The notes: generated by a model not told the origin, from the sequence alone. DNA of 64,000 nt from Streptomyces griseofuscus (GCF_014673495.1 NZ_CP051006.1:5084001-5148000), one strand, 5' to 3'. Positions 16,289 through 24,637 are shown, counted from the first letter of the stretch. A program made the numbers and translations.

Positions 16289-17176
16289 ATGAGCAACCAG
16301 ACCCCCCTGGAGCCCGCCCCCGAGGGCTTCGCCGCCGGAACGATGATCCTGACTCTGCGCGGCCTCACCCCCATCGAAACCGTCACCGCCGGGGATGAGG
16401 TGTTCACCCACGAGCGCCGGTGGCAGCCGGTCACCGAGACTATGAGCGCCATCGCCGACACTGTCCGCGTCCACTGCGCCACGCTCGCCACCGGCCTCGT
16501 CACGACGGCCGACCACCCGTTCCACGCGCGAACCGCGCCCGTCCTGCTGGACGGTGGCCCGGCCGGTGAGCTGTCAGCTGCGGGCTGGACCAGGGTCCGC
16601 GACCTGACCGACCGACACCGGCTGGCCTCACCCCTCCACTTCGGGGATCCGCTGGCGATCCCCGACCTGCCCGCCCCCCTCGCCGACGCCGACCCCGTGG
16701 ACGTCTTCCGCACGGCCGGGGCCATGATCCGGCTCAAGGGCTCAGCCGCGGCGGCACTGCGGCCCGAGCTGGTCGACTGGCTCGCCGAGCACTTCGGCCA
16801 GTACGGGGCCGGACGCCGCTTCCCGGCCTGGGCGCTGACGATGCCCGAGACGCTGCGGATCGCGTTCCTCGTGGGCCTCGTCCACGGCGCCCCGCACCGT
16901 GAGCGGAACCAGGTGCGCATGCACTCCAAGGCGTTCATGGTCGGGCTGCGGCTGCTCGTCTGCTCGCTCGGGTTCGCCGGCGGGCTGAGCGACTCCAGCA
17001 AGCCGGGTTGGCCCGGATGGCAGCTGCACTGGCAGAACGAAGGCGGCCGACGGCCCGACTTCGACGGATACCGCTGGCACGGCGCCCTGCGCGCCGAGCG
17101 CGGCCCGAAGGCCGAGGTATTCGCCCTGCGTGTGGCTGACGGTGGCTCGTACCTGGCCGACGGCATCACGGCCTGA
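16289..17176 (+). CDS. Stand-alone degenerate intein-like (Hint/LAGLIDADG-like) protein
   Basis: The 295-aa protein has the order of an intein but no exteins. Residues 13-40 (GFAAGTMILTLRGLTPIE, then TVTAGDEVFTH) match splicing block A; 70-80 (LVTTADHPFHA) match block B with its Thr and His; 185-235 (LRIAFLVGLVHGA...RLLVCSLGFAGG) resemble a LAGLIDADG segment; 276-293 (VFALRVADGG, SYLADGIT) match the C-terminal block. The usual first Cys is missing, the terminal His-Asn and +1 nucleophile are absent, and the acidic residue of LAGLIDADG is replaced. It can therefore probably neither splice nor cut DNA by the usual chemistry. ATG at 16289 after GACAAGGA; the same operon as 15157. Confidence 0.75.
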   Translation: MSNQTPLEPAPEGFAAGTMILTLRGLTPIETVTAGDEVFTHERRWQPVTETMSAIADTVRVHCATLATGLVTTADHPFHARTAPVLLDGGPAGELSAAGWTRVRDLTDRHRLASPLHFGDPLAIPDLPAPLADADPVDVFRTAGAMIRLKGSAAAALRPELVDWLAEHFGQYGAGRRFPAWALTMPETLRIAFLVGLVHGAPHRERNQVRMHSKAFMVGLRLLVCSLGFAGGLSDSSKPGWPGWQLHWQNEGGRRPDFDGYRWHGALRAERGPKAEVFALRVADGGSYLADGITA

Positions 17177-17198
17177 CCAGCGACTTCCTGACGCTTCT

Positions 17199-17247
17199 TT
17201 GACCAAATCGGCCGGGGTAACGAGGTTACCCCGGATGGTGGGGTCAA
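17199..17247 (+). promoter_or_regulatory. 49-bp early palindrome, copy H
   Basis: TTGACC (17199-17204), GAGGTT (17222-17227) and GGTCAA (17242-17247); the CCGGGGTAA / TTACCCCGG core is perfect. Confidence 0.9.
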
Positions 17248-17290
17248 TGATCGAGGATGCAACACCCACCACACACAGAACGGACCCGGC

Positions 17291-18175
17291 ATGGACCGCC
17301 AGCCCCCTTCTCGCCCCGCCTACGAACTGCCCGCCAGCAGCGCGCTCGGCGCAGCCGTCGACCAGGCCCTGAACGACAACCAGACCGCGCACGAGCAGCT
17401 CGGCCGCGTCATGCTCGTCGTCACCGCCGCGGCCGTCCGCGACATCCTCACCGGCCACCAGCCCGGCGCCCCCTTCGATGCCGCCCGCCTCGAACTGGTC
17501 GCAGGCGAGGACTCGCTGTTTCCCACCGGCCGCTACTGGACGACGGCCGGCGCCGAGCGCACCTTCACCGACGACGTCGGCCAGACCGAGGCCGGGAACG
17601 CCCTGCACGACCTCAGTGGCTGGACGGCATACCTGGACGACAACACCCGAGGTGTCTGGCGCCCACTGTGCGACGAACTGCCCGACCGCTACGGCCGACC
17701 CGCCTTCACCCTCGACCTCATGCGGGCCGCCTCCCTCACCCTCGACCCGCCCAGCCCGGCCGCCCCGGAAGCCGCCCCCGGCTCGATGGTCGAAGTCCTG
17801 GTGTGTGCCAACGACCGCGACCACTACCCGGCGCTCATCGACCCCGCTGACCAGCGCGACGGCTACGTGCGGCCCTGGCTCGACCTCCGCACCGTCCGCC
17901 GGATCGCCGCCGACACCCAGCGAGACGCCGCCAGGTACGGGCACGGCTCGATCGACACCGTTCACGTCCTGAGCGGCAGGGTCAACCGCACCCGGCACGC
18001 GGTCGTCATCGTCACCTGCTGGATGCACCTCGCCGGCGAGCGGCGCGAGCAGGCGGTCGAGGTCCTCCACCCCAACGCCGACGGCCGGTACGCCATCGGC
18101 GGCCACGAGTGGGGCTGGTACGCGCTCGACCGGGACCTTTTCCCCCTGATCCCGTTCCGGCCGGACGGCATCTGA
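17291..18175 (+). CDS. Hypothetical early protein, 294 aa
   Basis: Its C-terminal third (SIDTVHVLSG to GGHEWGWYALDRDLF) is homologous to the 367-aa protein of 15157-16260 but lacks the zinc insert. The N-terminal half is helical (AAVDQALNDNQTAHEQLGRV). It forms a single-gene operon between palindromes H and I. ATG at 17291 is 43 nt after the palindrome; the ribosome site is weak (GAACGGACCC). Function unknown. Confidence 0.6.
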   Translation: MDRQPPSRPAYELPASSALGAAVDQALNDNQTAHEQLGRVMLVVTAAAVRDILTGHQPGAPFDAARLELVAGEDSLFPTGRYWTTAGAERTFTDDVGQTEAGNALHDLSGWTAYLDDNTRGVWRPLCDELPDRYGRPAFTLDLMRAASLTLDPPSPAAPEAAPGSMVEVLVCANDRDHYPALIDPADQRDGYVRPWLDLRTVRRIAADTQRDAARYGHGSIDTVHVLSGRVNRTRHAVVIVTCWMHLAGERREQAVEVLHPNADGRYAIGGHEWGWYALDRDLFPLIPFRPDGI

Positions 18176-18198
18176 CCCGCGGCTTCACTGACGATTCT

Positions 18199-18247
18199 TT
18201 GACCAAACCCATCGGGATAACGAGGTTATCCCGAGGGGTGGGGTCAA
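18199..18247 (+). promoter_or_regulatory. 49-bp early palindrome, copy I
   Basis: TTGACC (18199-18204), GAGGTT (18222-18227) and GGTCAA (18242-18247); core CGGGATAA / TTATCCCG. An upstream in-frame ATG lies at 18247. Confidence 0.9.
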
Positions 18248-18291
18248 TGAAAGAGGACGACACACCCACCCACCCGGAAGGGACGGACCGA

Positions 18292-20088
18292 ATGCCCTAC
18301 ATCTCCTCCACCACCCGCGCGATGGCCTCGGCCTCCAGCTCGGCCCAGACCTACGCCCTGCGCCGGCGAACCAAGGCGTACAGGCACGACGGCACCGAGC
18401 TGTCGGTCATGGACTGGTTCTGCGGGGCGGGTGGCTCCACCCAGGGCGCGGACGCCGTCCCGAACGTCAAGGTGACCCGGGCCGCGAACCACTGGCGGCG
18501 GGCGATCGAGAGTCACGAGCGGAACTTCCCCGGCGTCGCCCACTACATCGGCGACATCCGCAAGGCCCCGGTCTGGGCCTGGCCGATCACCGACATCCAC
18601 TGGGGCTCGCCCGAGTGCACTCGGTGGAGCATTGCCCAGGGCAAAAAGCGGGACTTCGCCAAGGCCGTCCAGGGCGACCTGCTCGACCTGTACGCAGACC
18701 TGGAGGCGGATAAGTTCCAGACGGAGGACGAGAGGGACAGCGGCCCGACGGCGGAGGATGAGGCCAGTCGGGCGCTGATGGAAGAGATCCCGCTCTACCT
18801 GCGAGGCGTAATCGAGCGCGGCGGCCTGGTCAAGGCGGGCGTGGTCGAGAACGTGGTCGACGTCCGGCAGTGGGCCGAGTGGGACCGCTGGATCGCGGAG
18901 TTCCACAAGATGGGCTACCGGACCCGGCTGGTCGCGCTGAACTCGATGCACGCCGAGCCGCGCTCGGTGCACCGCGCCCCGCAGTCCCGCGACCGTCTCT
19001 ACCTGGTCTACTGGCACCAGAGCCTCGGCCGCACCCCGAACTTCGAGAAGTGGCTCGCCCCCTCAGCGTTCTGCACCGGCTGCGACCAGATGGTCAAGGC
19101 CCGGCAGGTCTTCCGGAAGCCCGGCGTCGACATGGGCCGGTACAAGAGCCAGTACGACTACCGGTGCCCGAACACGAAGTGTGGCCACCAGATCGTGGAA
19201 CCCGAGACGCTCCCCGCGGCGGCGGCCATCGACTGGTCGATCGCGGGCGGTCGGATCGGCGACCGCAAGACCCCGCTGGCCGAGAAGACGATGCGGCGCA
19301 TCCAGGCCGGGCTGGACAAGTTCGCCCGCCCGCTGATGGTGCCCACCGGCGGCACCTGGCGGGACTCGGCCACCGACCTCCTCGACCCGATGCCGACCCG
19401 CACCACCCGCGAGAATGACGCGCTGGCGGTACCGCCGCTGCTCGTCCCGTGCGACGGCCGCGAAGGCAAGAACGCCCGCACGGTCTACGGGCCGATGCAG
19501 ACCCAGACCGCCAGGGCCGAGGCCGGGCTCGCGTGGCTGCCGTTCATCACCGAGATCCGGGGCGGCAGCAGCGACGTCCGCGCGATCAGCGACCCGCTCG
19601 CGACGGTCTGCGCCAGCGGCAATCACCACGGCCTGGCCGCGGTCCCGATGCCGGGCATGATGATGCGGAACAACGGCTCCACCGGCGACGGCGGCGAGCA
19701 CTGCACCGACCTGGCCGAGCCGATGCGGACCCTCACCACCACCGGCCACCAGTCCCTCGTCACCTGGGAACCCTTCCTGGCCCCGTACTACGGCAACGGG
19801 ACCCCGCGCCCGGTCAGCGAGCCCGTCGGCGCGATCTCCACCCGTGACCGCTTCGCCCTGGTCCAGGGGGACATCAAGATCGAAGACGTCCTGTTCCGGA
19901 TGCTCCAGCCGCACGAGATCCAGCGCGCGATGGCCTTCGCCGACGACTACGTGGTGCTGGGCTCGAAGCGCGACCGGGTGCGCCAGCTGGGCAACGCGGT
20001 CACCCCGAACGTCTCGGAGGTCCTGATCTGCATGCTCGCCGAGTGCATCACCGGCGAGGAGATCGACCGCTACGACCTGGCCGCCTGA
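18292..20088 (+). CDS. Cytosine-5 DNA methyltransferase
   Basis: The 598-aa protein shows the ordered motifs of C5 DNA methyltransferases: motif I MDWFCGAGGSTQG (40-52), motif IV GSPECTRWS (105-113) with Cys109 as the likely nucleophile (PEC instead of the usual PPC), motif VI ENVVDV (about 178), motif VIII QSRDRLY and motif X QLGNAVTPNVSEVL near the end. Two zinc knuckles (FCTGC and CPNTKC) sit in the target-recognition region. It is longer than minimal enzymes (about 330-420 aa) because of this large middle part. It probably protects phage DNA from host restriction or marks it. No cognate nuclease is seen nearby. ATG at 18292 after GGAAGGGA. Confidence 0.9.
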   Translation: MPYISSTTRAMASASSSAQTYALRRRTKAYRHDGTELSVMDWFCGAGGSTQGADAVPNVKVTRAANHWRRAIESHERNFPGVAHYIGDIRKAPVWAWPITDIHWGSPECTRWSIAQGKKRDFAKAVQGDLLDLYADLEADKFQTEDERDSGPTAEDEASRALMEEIPLYLRGVIERGGLVKAGVVENVVDVRQWAEWDRWIAEFHKMGYRTRLVALNSMHAEPRSVHRAPQSRDRLYLVYWHQSLGRTPNFEKWLAPSAFCTGCDQMVKARQVFRKPGVDMGRYKSQYDYRCPNTKCGHQIVEPETLPAAAAIDWSIAGGRIGDRKTPLAEKTMRRIQAGLDKFARPLMVPTGGTWRDSATDLLDPMPTRTTRENDALAVPPLLVPCDGREGKNARTVYGPMQTQTARAEAGLAWLPFITEIRGGSSDVRAISDPLATVCASGNHHGLAAVPMPGMMMRNNGSTGDGGEHCTDLAEPMRTLTTTGHQSLVTWEPFLAPYYGNGTPRPVSEPVGAISTRDRFALVQGDIKIEDVLFRMLQPHEIQRAMAFADDYVVLGSKRDRVRQLGNAVTPNVSEVLICMLAECITGEEIDRYDLAA

Positions 20089-20110
20089 CCAGCGGCTTTC
20101 CTGACAATCC

Positions 20111-20159
20111 TTGACCAATTCAGCCGGGATAGCGAGGTTATCCCGGCTTGTTTGCGGAA
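20111..20159 (+). promoter_or_regulatory. 49-bp early palindrome, copy J
   Basis: TTGACC (20111-20116), GAGGTT (20134-20139) and core CCGGGATA / TATCCCGG are intact; the right outer arm has drifted to GCGGAA. Confidence 0.8.
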
Positions 20160-20207
20160 AGATGAAGGCAGGACACACCACCACCCATCAGGGACGGAGC
20201 GCCAGAC

Positions 20208-20480
20208 ATGGACCAGACCCGGACCCCCCTCCTCCATCTGTACTGGGACCTGGAGGACAGCGACATCTCCGACGGGCTGTTCGAGGGCCCGTGGAACACC
20301 CGGACCCTGGCCTACGAGCTGGCTGCCACGTTCAGCCCGAACGCGGCGCACCCGAAGCGGCGCCAGTTCCTCGCCGAGTACGAGTCGGACGGCTGGGGCG
20401 GGTGGGTGCGCGGCAACATCTGCCGGGCCCTGGCCGCCGAGGGCGTCACCCTCCACACCATCAACCGCCGCAAGTCCTGA
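20208..20480 (+). CDS. Hypothetical early protein, 90 aa
   Basis: ATG at 20208 after AGGGACGGAG. Contains a hydrophobic acidic opening (LLHLYWDLEDSDISDGLFEG) and Trp/Gly-rich ESDGWGGWVRGNICRAL. No family recognised. Followed by a strong hairpin. Confidence 0.55.
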   Translation: MDQTRTPLLHLYWDLEDSDISDGLFEGPWNTRTLAYELAATFSPNAAHPKRRQFLAEYESDGWGGWVRGNICRALAAEGVTLHTINRRKS

Positions 20481-20513
20481 CGGCCGGGCGGCCGGGCGGC
20501 TGCCTCCGGCGCA

Positions 20514-20550
20514 GGCGGCGCGACGGGCCCCGAGCCCGGTGCGCGCCGCC
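20514..20550 (+). terminator. Two-tier hairpin, duplicated at 21757
   Basis: Outer stem GGCGGCGCG / CGCGCCGCC (20514-20522, 20542-20550) and inner stem CGGGC / GCCCG. A close copy of the whole element occurs at 21757-21794 after another small gene, so the element itself is a repeat. Confidence 0.7.
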
Positions 20551-20587
20551 CGCCCCGGAACCGCCACCTCACCCCAGGGAGAAAGCC

Positions 20588-21388
20588 ATGATCACCACCC
20601 GCACCCCCGAGTTCATCATCGTCGGCCGCAGGGACGCCGCCAGCTACACCCTGTGGGACATCGCCCCCGCGCCGGCCGACCTCATTCGCAGGCGCAGGGC
20701 GGTCGAGGAGCTGGACGTCGAAGCGGGCGACGCCCTCGGCCAGGTGGACATCATCCAGGGCGCCACAGGGGCCGAGGCCCTCGACAGCTTCATCGACGGC
20801 CTGCGGCGGGCATCCGGCAACCCCGACTACGCGCTCGCCCCGACCAGCAACCTCAGCAACCTGGCCGCCACCTCCGCCCACACCAACGGCGCCGCCAGCA
20901 CCGGGATGGTGCTGGTCGAGGCCACGGTCTGGCCCGGCCCGGACAGCTTCCGGATCACCGGATGGCACACCTTCGACACCGCGCCGGAAGGGCGGATCCA
21001 CGGCGCGATCGTCAGCAGCGGCTTCACCTTCCCCGACGGCGCGGTGACGGTCCGGATCAACGACCACCATAACGTGACCAGCACGCTCGACCTCGCGACA
21101 GCCTGCACCGTCCTCGCCGCCAGCGGCCAGCTCGACTCCCGCGTGCTCGGCCAGGTCGTGCTCCTCGGCGAGCTGCGCGGCTTCGACGGGGCGATCAACG
21201 GTCTCCCCGGCGTCACCGACGCGGCCCGCACCGCGCACATCAACGGCCACCGCACCGTCCTCGTCCCCGCCCGTCAGGCTCACGACGTCCGCGCCCTCGG
21301 CCTCGATCTCAACGTGATCGCCGTCCGAGACCTCGCTGCGGCGGTTACCGCCCTCCGGGCCCTGGCGGAGCTGGCGGGCCGGGCCTGA
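20588..21388 (+). CDS. ChlI/ComM-type Lon-like domain protein
   Basis: Residues about 140-265 of this 266-aa protein follow the ChlI/ComM N-terminal domain pattern: LDLATACTVLAASGQL, then VVLLGELRGFDGAINGLPGV and a final hydrophobic strand (LNVIAVRDLAAAV). In ComM-type ATPases this Lon-protease-like fold precedes an AAA+ module, which is absent here. A paralogue lies at 21845-23071. The N-terminal 130 residues are unrecognised. The catalytic Ser-Lys dyad of Lon is not evident. ATG at 20588 after AGGGAGAAA. Confidence 0.65.
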   Translation: MITTRTPEFIIVGRRDAASYTLWDIAPAPADLIRRRRAVEELDVEAGDALGQVDIIQGATGAEALDSFIDGLRRASGNPDYALAPTSNLSNLAATSAHTNGAASTGMVLVEATVWPGPDSFRITGWHTFDTAPEGRIHGAIVSSGFTFPDGAVTVRINDHHNVTSTLDLATACTVLAASGQLDSRVLGQVVLLGELRGFDGAINGLPGVTDAARTAHINGHRTVLVPARQAHDVRALGLDLNVIAVRDLAAAVTALRALAELAGRA

Positions 21389-21411
21389 CCAGCGGCTTTC
21401 CTGCCGCTTCT

Positions 21412-21460
21412 TTGACCAAACCCACCGGTGCAGGGAGAGTAAACCGGGAGGTTTGGTCAA
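21412..21460 (+). promoter_or_regulatory. 49-bp early palindrome, copy K
   Basis: TTGACC (21412-21417), GAGAGT (21435-21440) and GGTCAA (21455-21460). The core is weaker but the outer arms extend to TTTGACCAAAC / GTTTGGTCAA. Confidence 0.8.
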
Positions 21461-21503
21461 TGAATGAAGTGCGACACACCACCTCACCTCCAGGGAGCAC
21501 ACG

Positions 21504-21722
21504 ATGGCGATCCTCCTCATCAGCAACAGCACCGGCTCGGTCACCGCGACGGTCAACGCCAGCCCCGCGCCCGTCCTCACCCCCGCAAAGCCGGTCACCA
21601 CCCCCATCCCGGCAACGGGCCTCGGCGAGTGCGAGGACTGCAGGTCGGAGCTGGTGGCGCTCACCAACAACAAGGGGGAGGTGCGGACGGCGTTCTGCGA
21701 GTACTGCGAGTTCGGCTTCTGA
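21504..21722 (+). CDS. 72-aa zinc-ribbon protein
   Basis: ATG at 21504 after AGGGAGC. A low-complexity Thr/Pro/Val N-terminal half is followed by a zinc ribbon, CEDCRSELVAL...FCEYCEFGF. It resembles the 56-aa protein at 1227-1397. First gene of the operon that continues with the ChlI/ComM-like protein at 21845. Confidence 0.6.
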   Translation: MAILLISNSTGSVTATVNASPAPVLTPAKPVTTPIPATGLGECEDCRSELVALTNNKGEVRTAFCEYCEFGF

Positions 21723-21756
21723 CCCGGCCGGGCGGCCAGCCGGCCGCCCCCGGAGC

Positions 21757-21794
21757 GGGCAGCGCGACGGGCCTCGGCCCGGTGCGCGCCGCCC
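21757..21794 (+). terminator. Two-tier hairpin, second copy
   Basis: GGGCAGCGCG and CGCGCCGCCC pair with one mismatch; inner CGGGC / GCCCG. Strongly similar to the hairpin at 20514-20550, including the neighbouring CGCCCGCCCCGGA sequence. Confidence 0.65.
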
Positions 21795-21844
21795 GCCCCG
21801 GAGCCGCCACCCCGGCACTCCACAACCCACCGAGGGAATCGACC

Positions 21845-23071
21845 ATGAGCTACGAGCCCCGCATGACCGACCGCCAGCCGCCGAGCTACACGCCGAGCGA
21901 GTCGATCACCGGCATCCCCGCCCGTCCACCGGTCCTGGCCACCGACCACTCGGCCCACACCACCCGGACCGACTCCACGACCGCCGCCCTCTCCCACGCC
22001 GCCAACAACGCGCTGGACAACGCCGCGCGCGCCCGCACCGTCCTCCACCGCAGGACCCTCGAATACGTCGCCCGCCTCATCCGCGAGGCCCTGCCCGACG
22101 CGACCACGATCACCGCAGACACCGAAGCATGCGAGCTGCACGAGGTCCGCGACGGCAACGGCAAGACCCTCTTCCACACCGACGACAGGTACCTCTCGAC
22201 CAGCCCCCTCACCGACAGCTACGCCGACGACATCGACCACCTGCTCGCGGAGGCGTTCCCCTTCGGCGGCCTCCTCGCGGCCGGCTGGGAGGTCGCAGCC
22301 GAAGGCGAGCCGTACCGGTCGGTGACCCTGCCCACGGTCGACGTCACCGGCAGGCGCACCGCGGCCACCTCGTTCCCCACCCCCAGGGGCATGGCCTCGA
22401 TCCGCGCCGAGTACCACCGGGGCGCCACCGCGGCCATCCAGATCACCGACAACCCGGCCTCCCCCTTCGTCCGCGAAACCCGCGACCAGGCCCGCGAGAC
22501 CCGCGATCGCATCCGCGCGGCCATCGTCAACAGCGACCTGGGATGGGAGCCCGGCGCGATGGACATCGCAGCCGAGTGGCCGGCGCTGCGCTTCGGCTCC
22601 GCCTCCGACCTGGCGTTCGCCTGCACCGCACTCGCCGCCGCGGGCGCCTTCGACCCGGCCGCACTGAACGGGGTGGTCCTGATCGGCGAGCTGGGGCTCG
22701 ACGGCCGGGTCCGCTACGTGGAGGACGTCACCGCCCTCATCCGCACCGCCCAGACCGCCGGATACCGGAAGTTCATCGTGGCCGCCGACGACTTCGACGA
22801 GGCCAGCCAGAACGAGGACGTCACCGTGGTCGGCGCGAACAACCTCGCGGCAGCGGTCGACTTCCTCGAGGAGATGCACGCCGACACCACCACCCCCGCA
22901 GACGAGGCCCGGCCGCACGGGACGCCGGGGGAGGACGCCGGCCCGTGCGCCCAGTGCGAGAAGCCGCTGATCTGGGACGGCACCGGCAACCGGCTGCACG
23001 ACGAGTGGGGCGAGTACATCTGCACCGGCCCCAAGACGGCCAGCAGCAACGTCCACGTCCTGGCCAAGTAG
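21845..23071 (+). CDS. ChlI/ComM-type Lon-like domain protein, longer paralogue
   Basis: In this 408-aa protein, residues about 235-345 match the 20588-21388 product and the ChlI/ComM fold: SDLAFACTALAAAGAFDP, VVLIGELGLDGRVRYVEDV, then FIVAADDFDEASQ and NNLAAAVDFLE. No Walker A or B motif follows. The C-terminal 50 residues add a possible zinc knuckle (CAQCEKPL) and an acidic stretch. The helical N-terminal 200 residues are unrecognised. ATG at 21845 after GAGGGAA. The pair flanks the 72-aa gene. Confidence 0.65.
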   Translation: MSYEPRMTDRQPPSYTPSESITGIPARPPVLATDHSAHTTRTDSTTAALSHAANNALDNAARARTVLHRRTLEYVARLIREALPDATTITADTEACELHEVRDGNGKTLFHTDDRYLSTSPLTDSYADDIDHLLAEAFPFGGLLAAGWEVAAEGEPYRSVTLPTVDVTGRRTAATSFPTPRGMASIRAEYHRGATAAIQITDNPASPFVRETRDQARETRDRIRAAIVNSDLGWEPGAMDIAAEWPALRFGSASDLAFACTALAAAGAFDPAALNGVVLIGELGLDGRVRYVEDVTALIRTAQTAGYRKFIVAADDFDEASQNEDVTVVGANNLAAAVDFLEEMHADTTTPADEARPHGTPGEDAGPCAQCEKPLIWDGTGNRLHDEWGEYICTGPKTASSNVHVLAK

Positions 23072-23080
23072 CAGCCGCCG

Positions 23081-23115
23081 GCGGGCCGGGGAGCAGGCAG
23101 CGCTCCCCGGCCCGC
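23081..23115 (+). terminator. Strong hairpin, 14-bp stem
   Basis: GCGGGCCGGGGAGC (23081-23094) and GCTCCCCGGCCCGC (23102-23115) are perfect complements around a 7-nt loop, immediately after the stop at 23071. Confidence 0.75.
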
Positions 23116-23153
23116 TCTCATCCTCCACCCGACACCCAAGAAAGGGCGCACCG

Positions 23154-23885
23154 ATGGACTGGAAGCCGCTCATCATCCGCCTCCCCGACGCCCACCTTCC
23201 CCGCGGCCTGGACGACGGGCCCACTTGCCGGTCCTGTGGCACCGCCTGGCCCTGCGCGACCGCCGCCGAGCACCTCACCGAAGGCCGCTGCCAGTGCGGC
23301 GCCCCCACCTGGTGGGAGAAACGCGGCCCCCGGAACTGGCACGTCGGCCCCAGCTGCTACACCGCCGCCGACGTTGTCATGGCCCAAGCCGCCGAACTGA
23401 GCGCAGCCCGCCCCGCCAGCTACCCGCCGAGCCACTTCTACCCGCCCAAGCCCAGTCGGCGCCGTCGGCAGGAGCCGCCCTACCAGTACACACCGGCCGG
23501 ACCCGGCGACATCGCACCCGGCACGTGGGTCTGGGTGAAACCAGGTGGCCTACACCCCGGCTGGGGCGACATCCACCGCTTCGCCATGGTGACCGCCCTC
23601 GGCACCCCGAAGTGCGAGGTCTGGCTGCACTGCGACGGCACCGTGCACCAGGTGCTGGCCGATCACCTCATCCTCGAAGGAACCGCTGCCCGCCAGGCCG
23701 CCCGCGCGGCCGGGATGACGACGCTGTGCGGCCCCGCCCGGGACGGCCGCCCACTGCTCCCGGGATGGGAGTGGGTGGACTGGACGGTCGCCGAGCACCT
23801 GGTCCATGCCCGGCCCGCCGCAGCGGCGGCGCCCGAGCCGGTACAGGCCGAGCTGTTCGCCACGCTGGAGCCCGCCGATGCCTGA
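23154..23885 (+). CDS. Zinc-binding protein with C-terminal QAELF
   Basis: The N-terminal part of this 243-aa protein is Cys-rich (CRSCGTAWPC, GRCQCGAPTWW, SCYTAAD), likely two zinc ions. A central basic Pro-rich linker (PPKPSRRRRQEPP) leads to a beta-rich domain with PGTWVWVKPGG, resembling an SH3-like barrel. QAELF at 231-235 is a weaker relative of the QLDLF clamp peptide. ATG at 23154 after AAAGGGCGC. It overlaps the next gene by 8 nt, so the two are translationally coupled. Confidence 0.6.
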   Translation: MDWKPLIIRLPDAHLPRGLDDGPTCRSCGTAWPCATAAEHLTEGRCQCGAPTWWEKRGPRNWHVGPSCYTAADVVMAQAAELSAARPASYPPSHFYPPKPSRRRRQEPPYQYTPAGPGDIAPGTWVWVKPGGLHPGWGDIHRFAMVTALGTPKCEVWLHCDGTVHQVLADHLILEGTAARQAARAAGMTTLCGPARDGRPLLPGWEWVDWTVAEHLVHARPAAAAAPEPVQAELFATLEPADA

Positions 23886-24222
23886 GACCCCGGCCGGACA
23901 GATCGCCCTCTTCGGTGCCGCGCCCGTCTCCCCGCTGGCCCCCCGGTTCGTGCCCGCGCCGGTCGGCGAGCTGGGCCGCCAGCAGACGGCGAGGCCCCGC
24001 CGCGAGCCCCGCCGCAGGACGACCGCCGCGGACCTGTCGGCCCGGCTCGGCGGCGCCACCCACCTGGCGGTCACGTTCGCCCCCGGCATCCTGTGGCCCT
24101 GGCTGGAGCAGCTGCGGCCCGAGCTGGTGCGGGCCGACGGGGACCCGTCACCCGTCCTGGAGCCCGGCACCCTCCACGTGCACGTCAACCGTCGCCCACC
24201 GGCTGACCTGCGGGTTTCCTGA
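23878..24222 (+). CDS. Small protein with N-terminal QIALF
   Basis: ATG at 23878 lies within the end of the previous gene. The 114-aa protein starts MPETPAGQIALFG, placing a clamp-motif-like QIALF at residues 8-12, followed by a basic linker (RPRREPRRRTT) and a small domain (GATHLAVTFAPGILWPWLEQ). No family recognised. Coupling and the shared short motif suggest it works with the 23154 product. Confidence 0.5.
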   Translation: MPETPAGQIALFGAAPVSPLAPRFVPAPVGELGRQQTARPRREPRRRTTAADLSARLGGATHLAVTFAPGILWPWLEQLRPELVRADGDPSPVLEPGTLHVHVNRRPPADLRVS

Positions 24223-24229
24223 CGATCCT

Positions 24230-24278
24230 TTGACCAAATCCACCGGGACAACGAGGTTGGCCAGGTGGGCTGGCGGAA
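24230..24278 (+). promoter_or_regulatory. 49-bp early palindrome, copy L (left half intact)
   Basis: TTGACC (24230-24235) and GAGGTT (24253-24258) are intact; the right arm has decayed (GGCGGA). The leader ATGAATGCACGACATACC matches the other copies. Confidence 0.7.
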
Positions 24279-24322
24279 GGATGAATGCACGACATACCAC
24301 CAACCCCCCCAGGGAGCGAGCG

Positions 24323-24637
24323 ATGGACATCACGGCCCTCACCGAGGAAATCGAGCTGATCGCCGGCGCGGGCGACGCGGGTGACGCACTCGACCTCGTG
24401 AAGCGACTGCTCCGCACCGAGCAGGTGGAATGGGCGATCGAGATCCGCCGGAGCGTCCGCAAGGGCGAGCTGGACCACGAGAAGCTGATCGCCTCCGGTG
24501 AGACGCTCCGCCAGAGGGTCATCCAGCACCGCGAGCAGGCCCGCCGCGACCTGATGGCTGCCACCCGCGCCCTCCTCCGGGGTGGCGGCGACGACGTCAT
24601 CACCCGCGGGGCCCTGGCGCTGGCCCCCTTCATCTAG
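24323..24637 (+). CDS. Hypothetical helical early protein, 104 aa
   Basis: ATG at 24323 after AGGGAGC. All-helical and charged (DALDLVKRLLRTEQVEW, IQHREQARRDLMAATRAL). No cysteines or motif. Single-gene operon upstream of parB. Confidence 0.55.
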   Translation: MDITALTEEIELIAGAGDAGDALDLVKRLLRTEQVEWAIEIRRSVRKGELDHEKLIASGETLRQRVIQHREQARRDLMAATRALLRGGGDDVITRGALALAPFI

